From the NCBI GenBank assembly GCA_029688905.1, contig JARULB010000001.1, positions 124,001 through 188,000 on the forward strand: 64,000 nucleotides of DNA, in the 5' to 3' direction. The position numbers were made by a program, and so were the translations under genes. Source of the stretch: Balneolales bacterium ANBcel1. GTDB lineage: Bacteria > Bacteroidota > Rhodothermia > Balneolales > Natronogracilivirgulaceae. Under the pieces are notes generated by a model. That model was not told where the DNA came from. It made no database searches and was given only the letters and a program-made list of their open reading frames with translations. Below, one piece after another: positions 27,582 through 38,480 of this stretch (position 1 is its first letter; each line of letters opens with the position of its first letter).

Positions 27582-28015
27582 AATTTCTCTTTTGATACGA
27601 TGGCTGCGGTCGCCTCAATTTCACAGGCCAGGTCGCCATCCACCGTAGCCTTGCCGGCCATGGTCAAAAAGTTGCGTTTTCTGGCAATCAGCTCTACTTC
27701 CAGGAGAAGCTGATCCCCAGGAACAACAGGCCGGCGAAAGCGGGCGTTCTTGATTGCCGAGAATACAATGATCGCATCCTTCGGCAGATCATCACTCTTT
27801 TCGATGGTCAGCAGACAGCCCGCCTGGGCAAGAGCCTCAACCTGAAGCACACCCGGCATTACCGGCGCCTCCGGAAAATGGCCGTTAAAAAACTCCTCAT
27901 TTGCAGATACGTTTTTTATGGCTTTGATGCTTTTCTCCCCGATTTCAAGTACCCGGTCAACCAACAGGAACGGGTAGCGGTGGGGCAGCCTCTTTTTTAT
28001 CTCTTCAATGCGCAT
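27578..28015 (-). CDS. fabZ: 3-hydroxyacyl-ACP dehydratase FabZ
   Basis: The 145-residue hot-dog-fold enzyme dehydrates 3-hydroxyacyl-ACP in fatty-acid elongation. It begins '[20 protein letters not shown]' with the family's His-Arg-Tyr-Pro-Phe motif. The catalytic His and Glu lie in '[20 protein letters not shown]'. I chose the Met at 28015; the frame extends 20 residues further upstream, but homologs begin close to this Met. The stop codon overlaps the panB start (ATGA). The gap of about 100 bases to menG/ubiE upstream may carry a promoter. Confidence 0.94.
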   Translation of the reverse strand: MRIEEIKKRLPHRYPFLLVDRVLEIGEKSIKAIKNVSANEEFFNGHFPEAPVMPGVLQVEALAQAGCLLTIEKSDDLPKDAIIVFSAIKNARFRRPVVPGDQLLLEVELIARKRNFLTMAGKATVDGDLACEIEATAAIVSKEKL

Positions 28016-28117
28016 AGGATTCGGTAATTTGAAAAATCGGTGCGTAAAATAAACAAGTAGTGGCAAGGATACCAAATCCGCTTGCCGTCGGGTAAGGAAT
28101 CCGCGAAATGTGATGTA

Positions 28118-28816
28118 TCATACCATTCCGTGAACCGTACCGCCGTAAATATAGGCAATCCCATGCATTAATGGGGTACTTTCCACTTTGGAAAACCGGC
28201 TGGTACGTTTCATCACATCGACAAACCGATCGCCGGCCGGAAAAGCTGCGCTGGTTTCAGGCAGATAGCGATACGCCTCCCTGTTACCGCTCAGAAGGCC
28301 TCCCAGAAAGGGGATCACATACCTGCTGTGCCAGCGGTAGGGGTACTTGATGATACCGACAGGCTGGCCGAATTCCAGTACCATCACCTTCCCGCCCGGT
28401 TTGACCACTCTCGCCATTTCCGATAATGCAGTCACGGGTTCGTCCACATTTCGAATGCCAAAGGCAATACTGCTAATGTCGAACTCTGCGTCTTCATAGG
28501 GAAGATTCATGGCATCCGCCACTTCCCACCGAATGCTCATTCCCTTTTTCTCCGATTTTACAGGTGCTTTTTGGAGCATCTCGGCGGCAAAGTCGGTACC
28601 CGTAACCGAACCGCTTTTGCCCACCGCTCCCTTGAACTCGATAGCAAGGTCACCGGTACCGGTAGCACAATCCAGCACCTTCATTCCTTCGGACGCTCCG
28701 CTGACTCCAACCGTCTTCTTTCTCCAGCGGTGATGGATTCCCAGCGACAGGACGGAATTGATCAGATCATATCGATCCGAAATGGATGCGAACATTCGTC
28801 GCACTTCTTCGCTCAT
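28118..28816 (-). CDS. menG: Demethylmenaquinone methyltransferase
   Basis: The 232-residue S-adenosylmethionine-dependent enzyme completes menaquinone (or ubiquinone) synthesis. The family signature 'MFASISDRYDLINSVLSLGI' and 'HHRWRKKTV' open the protein. The SAM site is 'VLDCATGTGDLAIEF', followed by 'GTDFAAEML' and the second UbiE signature region 'AFGIRNVDEPVTALSEMARV'. The motif 'KPGGKVMVLEFGQP' completes it. Because succinate dehydrogenase and alternative complex III here are of menaquinone-using types, MenG is the more likely role; the quinone itself is inferred. It is preceded by a membrane-protein gene only 6 bases upstream. Confidence 0.9.
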   Translation of the reverse strand: MSEEVRRMFASISDRYDLINSVLSLGIHHRWRKKTVGVSGASEGMKVLDCATGTGDLAIEFKGAVGKSGSVTGTDFAAEMLQKAPVKSEKKGMSIRWEVADAMNLPYEDAEFDISSIAFGIRNVDEPVTALSEMARVVKPGGKVMVLEFGQPVGIIKYPYRWHSRYVIPFLGGLLSGNREAYRYLPETSAAFPAGDRFVDVMKRTSRFSKVESTPLMHGIAYIYGGTVHGMV

Positions 28817-28822
28817 ATCCGG

Positions 28823-29479
28823 CTATTTCCTCTTCTTTCTATATTTTTTTATCACTTCTTTCTGCTGTCTGATGAGTGACAGGATTTCTTTCTCCATCGC
28901 ATCCACTTCCTTCACGGGAATATCTTCGCGGATGGCGTATTTCAGGATAATCATTTTCAGGACACGGTCATTCAGCAGCAATCTGCCCTGCTTCATTTTG
29001 GAGTACAGCCACTCCACCAGCCACCGGAACAATCCGAATTTGAGTATGCAGAAAAAGACGATGCCTACGACTACCGAAAGATATTGGCCTGTAATGCCCA
29101 TCCAGCTCAATACCACTATGGAGATGAGCACAACAACCAGCTCCTTGTCCACGATCGACAGGACGCTGGTGAGTGGCAGGCTTAAAAAGCTGCTCTTGTT
29201 GACATGCCAGACCGGAACAAACAGTGCAGTGGCGATTGCGGCAACAACCGGACCCTGAGAATAGAGCAGCATCATGAACAGAATGATGCCGATATTGTCG
29301 GCACTTCTGATCCAGATTTCCGCCTTCTTTATGAGCCTGGCAAGGGGCTGTTTCTTTAGCAACCCCGGGGCGTAAGTTTCCAGTGCCTGCTTTGTTATGT
29401 GAAACCAGTTACCTGCCGAGGTAAAGATGCCACGCGGCGTTTCAATATAATGGGCGTCGTTCGGGTGGGTAGGGCTCAT
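28823..29479 (-). CDS. Membrane protein of unknown function
   Basis: I do not recognise this 218-residue protein. It has three or four hydrophobic segments: 'GIILFMMLLYSQGPVVAAIA', 'ATALFVPVWHV' and 'VVVLISIVVLSWMG' with 'YLSVVVGIVFFCILKFGLF'. The C-terminal 60 residues are charged and helical ('MEKEILSLIRQQKEVIKKY'), probably in the cytoplasm. The N-terminal 60 residues are soluble. It sits 6 bases before menG and should be cotranscribed with it. No enzymatic motif is visible. Confidence 0.75.
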   Translation of the reverse strand: MSPTHPNDAHYIETPRGIFTSAGNWFHITKQALETYAPGLLKKQPLARLIKKAEIWIRSADNIGIILFMMLLYSQGPVVAAIATALFVPVWHVNKSSFLSLPLTSVLSIVDKELVVVLISIVVLSWMGITGQYLSVVVGIVFFCILKFGLFRWLVEWLYSKMKQGRLLLNDRVLKMIILKYAIREDIPVKEVDAMEKEILSLIRQQKEVIKKYRKKRK

Positions 29480-29739
29480 GCATTATCGTAGATAATCGGG
29501 ATAGCTCACAGAACTGTAATTTATTGCTATCCGTTCAAAACCCCAAACGTTCCTACCGGAGGAATTGCCCCGCTCTCTATGTGAACCAGCACATCGGAAA
29601 CTGCAATGAGTATTATCGGGGTGCTGTATCAGAAAAAAACGGCGTCTTGCTTCGTTCCCGGACAGGTTTCCCAGACTTGAAGAAGCAAGATGACAATGAC
29701 TGCTACAGCGATCCATTTTGCAAGAATCCGTCTATAATT

Positions 29740-30456
29740 TCACGCACGTGCGACCGTCGCAATGCCAACCGCTTTGGCATCCTGCCGTATCTCCTGCGCC
29801 AGTGCCATCACGGTAGCACCGGTTGTAATCACATCATCAATCAGTAGCACCCTCTCGTCTCGAATACGTCCGGGGTCTTCCAGGCGAAATGCTCCATCCA
29901 GATTTTTCCGCCTTTTTTGCGCGTTCAAACCGGTTTGTGTTCGCGTTTTTTTGACCCTTTTCATCACGTTCCCGTTGAGAACCTCCGAACCGGTGACCCC
30001 GGCGGCACCTTCGGCAATCAGCTCCGCCTGGTTGTACCCTCTCTTGCGCTGCCTGGCCGGATGAAGCGGCACCGGAAGAAGCTTCACCCCGGCAACGGGT
30101 ATCAGCAGGGAGTTGGCCAGCAGCGTGTTACCGAGGCTCCTTCCAAGAGCCCGGCCCAGCGCTGCTAGTCCGCCGTACTTGAGCTGATGCAGTACGTCCT
30201 GCAGATATCCCCCCTTATCAAATTCCCACAACGACTCCTGAACGACGATCCAGTCCGGGAGAATAAATCCTGCTTCCGATTCCATTCCGCCCCGGTCGGA
30301 CCGGACAAACGCATGGTCCCTGCAATAGTGGCACAGATGAGCCCCATTCTGCATCCGGTCTCCACACACCAGACAGGTAACCGGATAGAGTAGGTCCAGT
30401 ATGTCATTTAACACACGGGTCGCGGGGCGGAGTTTGTTCAAGGCCTGTTTGTACAT
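29740..30456 (-). CDS. comF: ComF-family phosphoribosyltransferase-like protein
   Basis: The 238-residue protein has an N-terminal zinc-ribbon with two CxxC-like pairs ('CLVCGDRMQNGAHLCHYC', about residues 29-46). A type I phosphoribosyltransferase domain follows, with 'LLPVPLHPARQRKRGYNQAE' and the PRPP loop 'RVLLIDDVITTGATVMALA'. ComF proteins take part in DNA uptake and are found in most bacteria whether naturally competent or not; the substrate is unknown. The spacing to the membrane-protein gene downstream is 260 bases, so cotranscription is uncertain. Confidence 0.88.
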   Translation of the reverse strand: MYKQALNKLRPATRVLNDILDLLYPVTCLVCGDRMQNGAHLCHYCRDHAFVRSDRGGMESEAGFILPDWIVVQESLWEFDKGGYLQDVLHQLKYGGLAALGRALGRSLGNTLLANSLLIPVAGVKLLPVPLHPARQRKRGYNQAELIAEGAAGVTGSEVLNGNVMKRVKKTRTQTGLNAQKRRKNLDGAFRLEDPGRIRDERVLLIDDVITTGATVMALAQEIRQDAKAVGIATVARA

Positions 30457-30925
30457 TTGGAAACACGCTTTTGTCTAAAGGTTCATTAGGTACGCATCTC
30501 AGAACCGGCCGGCAAATGGAGCTACCCTTTGTTATACAGAGCCACCGGTACACTCAAGGTGCAGACTATTAACGCCCATCATATTGTCATGTACAGAAGC
30601 TATGCTCTGTTATACAGAGCCACCGTCACGGCAATCCTTACTCCGCGACAATGTCCCGTTCCGTGCTTTTTGGTGGCTCGATATTTCACAGGCAACCGGA
30701 ATGCCGTCCGTAAACGGATCACGGCAAAACATGCTGGCACATCCGTCAGCAGCCCGGAATGCAGAAGCTCTTGCATCAGCCAGTCAAAAAAGTTAAAAAC
30801 GCGTCAACATACTTCAGAAATGGATCGAAATTTATATGCATGAAGAAATAAAAAAGCTTTATTATGCAATGATTTTCCCCCTTTGATTTTTTTTGAGAAC
30901 GGAATCATAACCCCAAGCCATTAAT
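30457..30925. other. Intergenic region with repeats before the rodZ-like gene
   Basis: This 469-base stretch separates divergent comF and the RodZ-like gene. It holds two direct copies of an 18-base sequence, a partial inverted copy, and an AT-rich palindromic stretch near 30837-30870 (TGCAT...ATGCA enclosing AATAAA...TTTATT). One plus-strand open frame (30529-30843) encodes the repeats themselves and does not look like a protein. No RNA gene was recognised. Confidence 0.45.
30530..30625 (+). repeat. Two 18-base direct repeats spaced 78 bases apart
   Basis: TGTTATACAGAGCCACCG occurs at 30530-30547 and 30608-30625. The second copy overlaps a perfect palindrome, CTCTGT-TAT-ACAGAG (30605-30619); the first copy has one mismatch in the left arm. 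The end of the repeat also recurs in inverse as GGTGGCTC at 30672-30679. A paired operator or a folded RNA leader are both possible. Confidence 0.7.
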
Positions 30926-32251
30926 ATGTCCAAGCTTTCAGAAGATATGGTTTTGATCCGCAAGGAGAAGCGGCTGAGCAAACAGGATGTGTTCAACAAG
31001 TGCCGCGTCCCCCTCGAGACCATCTACGCCATTGAAGACGGGTCCTTATTCAGTGATAAAAACAGGAATAAAACCTACTTGCGCAGCTATGTGCGTACCT
31101 ATGCCAAAGCCATAGGGATTCGTGATGAGGATATCACTCGCGCCCTTGATCAGCTCGAAACAGATCATTACGATGGTTTCCTGGTGAAGAAATACCAGGA
31201 AACAGCAAAGGGCGCCTCAAAAGAGACTCCGCATAGCGAAGAAAAAGCCCCGGAACAAATTACGGACAGCAGCGACGAATCGGCACCGTCTGATAAAAGC
31301 GATGAGAGGAGCGGATCTGATCAGGAGAAAGTCGAACGGTCTGCCCGCATCACACCGCAAAGCCAGGAAAAAACCATCGAGGATGTGGAGTGGGAAGATC
31401 AAAGCCTCAAAGCTCCACCGTCCACTTCCAGTTCCGGTTACGCTGACCGCACAGGCAGGCCGAAGGCTTCCGGTACCGCAGCTGCACCGGATCAGCCGAA
31501 TATGGAGCAAATCGACTGGGCGTTAAAAGTCAAGCAGGCGGTCTACCGTCCGCAGCGAAACCGGCTGCTTTGGGTGATTATCGCTATTCTGATAGCTCTC
31601 GGCATCGCCGTTTCATCGGTGTACTGGTTTTGGCAAAATGACGACCCGCAAATTGCCTATGACATTTCTGTCGAAGAAGTTACACCGGTAGATCCGGCTC
31701 AGCCGATGGCGGATGATCCCGTGGACTCTGCGCTGGATCCGGAAAGCGGACAGCCGGCACCGGCCGATGTCATCGAAACCGGCGAGACGCCTGTCGCCCC
31801 GGAAGAGGTCGCGGAACAGGCCGTTGATCTGCCCGGGGAACCGGCACCGGACGAGGAAATGGGACCTGCATCTTGGCAAATCTCATCTACAGACACCTTG
31901 TTCGTACTCGCTTATGCGCTTCATGGCAATCTGGAGCCGGTGCGTGTCCGATCAGACGTTTTTGCAACTGATGAATCGGCTCTTCGCCCCTACTGGGTCG
32001 AACATCAGGAGGCCATGCGATTTGAGTTTGTCAACGAAATCGTGCTTCAGGGTGCCCTATCCCGTATGGCTCTGATTGTCAACGGCCATGTGATTGACGA
32101 TTTCAACCAGTTGTACATGGACGGCCCCCGCATCCGTCTTACCCGTGATTTTCTGGTGGACAGGGAGATCCTGGACGAGCCACCCCAAACTCCATTTGAA
32201 GAAGTTCCGTTTCCAAGAGCCATACGTGACCGTCCAAGGTTCACTCCCTGA
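30926..32251 (+). CDS. rodZ: RodZ-like helix-turn-helix membrane protein
   Basis: The 441-residue protein has an N-terminal Cro-like helix-turn-helix of the RodZ type ('EDMVLIRKEKRLSKQDVFNK', then 'YLRSYVRTYAKAIGI'). A long acidic, disordered region follows (about 85-200), then one membrane helix near residues 214-236 ('LLWVIIAILIALGIAVSSVYWFW'), a Pro/Glu-rich linker, and a C-terminal DUF4115-like beta domain ('FVLAYALHGNLEPVRVRSDV'). RodZ links MreB to the elongation machinery at the inner membrane and shapes rods. The C-terminal domain is less obvious than the helix-turn-helix, so the exact family could be a RodZ relative. It is followed by a tandem repeat and ligA. Confidence 0.78.
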   Translation: MSKLSEDMVLIRKEKRLSKQDVFNKCRVPLETIYAIEDGSLFSDKNRNKTYLRSYVRTYAKAIGIRDEDITRALDQLETDHYDGFLVKKYQETAKGASKETPHSEEKAPEQITDSSDESAPSDKSDERSGSDQEKVERSARITPQSQEKTIEDVEWEDQSLKAPPSTSSSGYADRTGRPKASGTAAAPDQPNMEQIDWALKVKQAVYRPQRNRLLWVIIAILIALGIAVSSVYWFWQNDDPQIAYDISVEEVTPVDPAQPMADDPVDSALDPESGQPAPADVIETGETPVAPEEVAEQAVDLPGEPAPDEEMGPASWQISSTDTLFVLAYALHGNLEPVRVRSDVFATDESALRPYWVEHQEAMRFEFVNEIVLQGALSRMALIVNGHVIDDFNQLYMDGPRIRLTRDFLVDREILDEPPQTPFEEVPFPRAIRDRPRFTP

Positions 32252-34580
<2,329 letters not shown>

Positions 34581-34715
34581 GCGGATTTCTTATTTTAGAT
34601 TTCCAATTATTATCGTACCGGCATTCCTGAGACAGGGCCTAACAGGTGCCGGAGCTGCACCGTCAGGCACGACAAACAATCCAAAATCGCTCTCGAAACA
34701 GAGAATACAGAACCC

Positions 34716-35072
34716 ATGAAATTCGAAATTCAAACTGAAAACGACTATTCCATAATGAGTTTGAAGTCGGAGCGGCTCGACAGCAAGGTGGCCCCCGGAC
34801 TCAAGAGCCAGTTCATTGTATTGGCCAACACCAGCGATTCCGGGCATCTAATCCTCGACCTGGGCGCATTGACGTTCGCGGATTCCAGCGGCCTCGGTGC
34901 GCTCCTGCTGGCACAGCGCCTCTACCGCGACCTCGACCGTAACCTGGTGCTTTGCAACGTTCCGGAACGCATACACAAGCTTCTTTCAATTTCACAGCTG
35001 GATAATGCCTTTACCATTGCCGACGATGTGGCCGACGGTATCTCGCTTGCAGCGGCCGAAAGCGGCAAATAG
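34716..35072 (+). CDS. STAS-domain protein (anti-anti-sigma factor type)
   Basis: The 118-residue protein is a single STAS domain with 'LILDLGALTFADSSGLGALL', where the conserved Ser in Asp-Ser-Ser-Gly-Leu-Gly is the usual phosphorylation site of SpoIIAA/RsbV relatives. Such proteins release a sigma factor from its anti-sigma kinase, or signal in other partner-switching pathways. No RsbW-like kinase or sigma factor is next to it. It lies 78 bases before the PgpH-type gene, on the same strand, and may be cotranscribed. The role is inferred from the domain. Confidence 0.85.
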   Translation: MKFEIQTENDYSIMSLKSERLDSKVAPGLKSQFIVLANTSDSGHLILDLGALTFADSSGLGALLLAQRLYRDLDRNLVLCNVPERIHKLLSISQLDNAFTIADDVADGISLAAAESGK

Positions 35073-35149
35073 TCTGGCCGGGACCGTCCCGGACTGCTGC
35101 ATTCCGGCTCACATCCGCACGAAGGGATGATTCCACTTGATATCTCATT

Positions 35150-37573
35150 ATGAGCATATTAGAAAAACTGGGGCTCCAACGGAAACGAAAGGCGTATGTT
35201 CCTTTCACCACGGAGAAGATGAAAAAAGAGAAAGCTCCGGGGCTCTTCAGCAAGAATAATATCCTCATGCTGCTGATGAGCATTGCTTTTCTGGTGATCA
35301 TCATTGCCCTGTACCCGAGGTCACCGGTCCAGGATATGGCCTATACCATCGGGGAACCCTGGCGCGATGACGACCTCACCGCTCCGTTTACCTTCAGCCT
35401 GATGAAGGACGATTCCGAAATCCAGGCTGAGATTAACTCCATCCGTGAGACCACCCCGCCCGTCTTCCTGGTCGAAGAGCATGTCAGTGAACGCGCAATC
35501 AGCATGCTGGACACCTTGTTTTACCGGCTGGATCACGTCCTCGACACCTATCTCTCCTGGCAACACGCAATTTGGTTGGAGGATCAGGAGGCGGCGGAAT
35601 CGGACAGCCTGGCTTATCACCTGGCGCTGCGTCAATCCGGCATCAGCCTGGATGATGAAGCCTGGACAACACTGCAAAACCATATCATCGATCTTCATGC
35701 CGTCAACGACGAGCAGTTGCACCGGTACAGCGGCCTTGCCGACGGGGCGTTGCATAACGACCTCAGGATACACTTCAGACAACTCTACAACAACGGGATC
35801 ATCGATCGCCCCAGAGAAGAGTTCTCGAGCCGTGACATCATCATCCGGAACGTGCGCACGCGAACCGAAAGAGAGGCAAGGCTGGAGCATGTGAGAAGTC
35901 CGGGGGAAGCCCGCGAATACCTGCGCACACGTCTCTCCGACCGGCACGCTCCCGGTATACTGCGGGCGGCTTTGCAGATCGCCAACCAGGTGCTGGATCC
36001 CAGTCTCAGGTTCAGCGAACAGGAAACCGAAGCGTTGATCCAGGACCGTATCGATGCCATCTCACCGACAAAGGGGGCGGTCAGCGAGGGCCAGGTGATC
36101 ATCCGCCGCGGCGACATCATCACCCCGGAACGCCACGACATGATCCAGAGCCTGCTGCTGGCAAGGGCCGAACGCACCGGTGATATCGACCTTTGGAAAC
36201 AGTATATCGGGGAAACCATGCTGGTCGTCGCCGTCTTCCTGATTTTCTTTTTCTACATCTACCTGTACCGGCGTCAGATTTTTGACCAGAACGCCATGAT
36301 GTTGCTGGTGTTTCTGAGTATCGTTCTGACTTACGGGGTCGGCGCGGTGGTGGCCAGAATGGATGACATCTCCCCCTATATTGTGCCTTTTGCCATCTCC
36401 CCGATCCTGCTCACCATCATTTTCGACTCCCGGGTGGGGATCATGACCACCTCGCTCATAGCGCTGATGGCCGGACTGATGTTCGGGAACAGTTTTGAAT
36501 TTGTCGTCGCTACCGTTACCGCATGCAGCATCGGAGTTTATTCGGTACGGGATATCAAGGACCGAAGCCAGTTTTATCTGACAACCCCCGCGCTGATCTA
36601 TTTCACGTACGCGTTCGTGCTTTTCGGCTTTACACTGACGAAAGTGGGGGGGTGGAGCGCCTACCTCGATAACCTGACATTCCTGCTCGGAAATGTGGTC
36701 GGGATCTGGCTCACCTATCCGCTGATCCTGCTGATCGAGAAGGCGTTCCGCATCACCACCGATGTCACCCTGCTCGAACTGAGCGACACCAATCAGCCGA
36801 TTCTGAAAAAACTGATGCTTGAAGCTCCGGGCAGCTTTCACCACAGCCTGCAGGTAGCCAACCTGGCCGAAGCTGCTGCTACCGGCATCGGCGCCAATTC
36901 GCTTCTGGCACGCGTCGGGGCACTATATCACGATATCGGTAAGCTCGAAAAGCCGCAGTATTTCGTTGAAAACCAGCAGTCGCGGAATGCCCATGACAAG
37001 CTCAAGCCCCGGATGAGCGCGCTCATCATAAAAAATCATGTGGATGTCGGATGCAAGATGGCCGAGGAGATTGAACTGCCGGCCGTCATTACCGATTTCA
37101 TACGGACCCACCACGGCACCTCGCTGATCAAATTCTTTTATGAGAAAGCGATAAACGAGTCGGACAACGAACAGGAAATCCGGGAGGAGGACTTCCGGTA
37201 CGACGGTCCGCTGCCCAACAGCAAGGAGACCGGCATATTGCTGCTTGCCGACGGGGTGGAAGCCGCGTCACGGTCGATGTCGGACCACTCCTATCCCAAA
37301 CTGGAAAACCTGGTGAACCGCCTGGTAGACGATCGCCTGGCCGAAGGTCAGCTTAATGACTGCGCCCTTACGCTTAAAGACCTGAACATCATCAAGGAGG
37401 TTTTTCATCGTATACTGCAGGGGATGTATCACGGTAGAGTGAAATACCCCGGCCAGGAAGAGCAGGAGCGCAAAGCATCGGACACCGAAATACCACCCTC
37501 CCCGGGCGGTGACGATGCCCCGCAACCCCCGGATGCCGGCTCCGGTGCCGGCGGCAGGAAAGGAGATGGTTAG
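35150..37573 (+). CDS. pgpH: PgpH-type 7TM HD-domain cyclic-di-AMP phosphodiesterase
   Basis: The 807-residue membrane protein has one helix near residues 40-58, an extracytoplasmic 7TMR-HDED domain (about 60-340), seven membrane helices (about 350-545) and a C-terminal HD domain. The HD motifs are 'SFHHSLQVANLAEAAATGIG' near residue 563, 'VGALYHDIGKLEKPQYF' near 593 and 'ELPAVITDFIRTHHGTSLI'. Proteins with this layout in Listeria and others hydrolyse c-di-AMP and control cell-wall and potassium balance; the substrate here is inferred. The extreme C-terminus is a Gly/Pro/Asp-rich tail. It is followed by xerD one base after its stop. Confidence 0.9.
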   Translation: MSILEKLGLQRKRKAYVPFTTEKMKKEKAPGLFSKNNILMLLMSIAFLVIIIALYPRSPVQDMAYTIGEPWRDDDLTAPFTFSLMKDDSEIQAEINSIRETTPPVFLVEEHVSERAISMLDTLFYRLDHVLDTYLSWQHAIWLEDQEAAESDSLAYHLALRQSGISLDDEAWTTLQNHIIDLHAVNDEQLHRYSGLADGALHNDLRIHFRQLYNNGIIDRPREEFSSRDIIIRNVRTRTEREARLEHVRSPGEAREYLRTRLSDRHAPGILRAALQIANQVLDPSLRFSEQETEALIQDRIDAISPTKGAVSEGQVIIRRGDIITPERHDMIQSLLLARAERTGDIDLWKQYIGETMLVVAVFLIFFFYIYLYRRQIFDQNAMMLLVFLSIVLTYGVGAVVARMDDISPYIVPFAISPILLTIIFDSRVGIMTTSLIALMAGLMFGNSFEFVVATVTACSIGVYSVRDIKDRSQFYLTTPALIYFTYAFVLFGFTLTKVGGWSAYLDNLTFLLGNVVGIWLTYPLILLIEKAFRITTDVTLLELSDTNQPILKKLMLEAPGSFHHSLQVANLAEAAATGIGANSLLARVGALYHDIGKLEKPQYFVENQQSRNAHDKLKPRMSALIIKNHVDVGCKMAEEIELPAVITDFIRTHHGTSLIKFFYEKAINESDNEQEIREEDFRYDGPLPNSKETGILLLADGVEAASRSMSDHSYPKLENLVNRLVDDRLAEGQLNDCALTLKDLNIIKEVFHRILQGMYHGRVKYPGQEEQERKASDTEIPPSPGGDDAPQPPDAGSGAGGRKGDG

Positions 37574-37574
37574 C

Positions 37575-38480
37575 ATGGGATATTTTGACCGGGAACGCGA
37601 GCAGTACCTCTATTTTCTAAAGCTCGAAAAAGGCCTCTCCGATAATTCTCTTGCGGCGTATAGCAACGACCTGCGCCGCTATTTGTCGTTCATCGGGCGC
37701 GATATCGGCCTTCAGGAACTGGCCGGCATCACCCTTGATCATATTGAGAAATATCTGGAAGAGCTTATGGCCTTGAACCTTGCCGTAAGTTCGCTCTCCA
37801 GGAACATCTCGTCCATTCGTGGATTCCATCAGTTTGCGGTGATGGAGCGGTGGAGCCCCGCCAATCCCGCCGAGCTGGTTGAGCTGCCGCGCAAGAACCG
37901 GAAACTGCCGGATGTTCTTGACCAGGAGGAGGTCGCCGCGCTGCTGGAAGCGCCGGACCGCACCGATGTGCTTGGAATGAGAGACGCCGCAATTCTCGAG
38001 TTAATGTACGCCACCGGAATCCGGGCCAGTGAAACCATCAACCTTGAAAACGAACAGCTGGTCAGTGAGCTTCAACTGCTCCGTGTTATCGGCAAGGGAA
38101 ACAGGGAGCGGATGGTTCCCGTTGGGGGGATGGCGCTCCGGGCCATCGCGGAGTACCTGAAAAAAAGCCGCCCCCTCCTGCTGAGAAGCGGCACCGACTC
38201 CGGCAATCGCATGTTCCTGAGCTATCGAGGCAAGCCATTGTCACGCATGAGTTTGTGGCATATTGTTACAGGAGCGGCGAAGGAGGCCGGCCTCCGGAAG
38301 GCAATCCATCCGCACACCCTGCGCCATTCTTTTGCCACCCATCTGCTCGAGGGGGGCGCCGACCTTCGCGCCGTTCAGGAGATGCTGGGACACGTATCCA
38401 TTATGACGACCGAAATTTATACTCACATCGACCGTTCATTCCTCGAAGAAGTACACAAAACCTACCATCCCAGGGCATGA
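37575..38480 (+). CDS. xerD: Tyrosine recombinase XerD/XerC
   Basis: The 301-residue site-specific recombinase resolves chromosome dimers at dif with FtsK. An N-terminal SAM-like DNA-binding domain ('EREQYLYFLKLEKGLSDNSL', 'SSLSRNISSIRGFHQF') precedes the catalytic domain. The active residues are Arg in 'YATGIRASE', Lys in 'VIGKGNRERMVPVG', His and Arg in 'HPHTLRHSFATHLLEGGADL', His in 'MLGHVSIMTTEIY' and the nucleophile Tyr in that last motif. I chose Met 37575 with AAAGGAG nine bases upstream. The stop overlaps the mtnA start within ATGA. The XerD label rather than XerC is a best guess. Confidence 0.92.
   Translation: MGYFDREREQYLYFLKLEKGLSDNSLAAYSNDLRRYLSFIGRDIGLQELAGITLDHIEKYLEELMALNLAVSSLSRNISSIRGFHQFAVMERWSPANPAELVELPRKNRKLPDVLDQEEVAALLEAPDRTDVLGMRDAAILELMYATGIRASETINLENEQLVSELQLLRVIGKGNRERMVPVGGMALRAIAEYLKKSRPLLLRSGTDSGNRMFLSYRGKPLSRMSLWHIVTGAAKEAGLRKAIHPHTLRHSFATHLLEGGADLRAVQEMLGHVSIMTTEIYTHIDRSFLEEVHKTYHPRA

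Noticed and set aside
29483-29716. 77-residue minus-strand open frame after comF
   Set aside because: Ser/Arg/His-rich with no structure; it is the shadow of a hydrophobic frame and has no homolog pattern.
30529-30843. 104-residue plus-strand open frame before the rodZ-like gene
   Set aside because: It merely translates the 18-base repeats and has no protein-like features.
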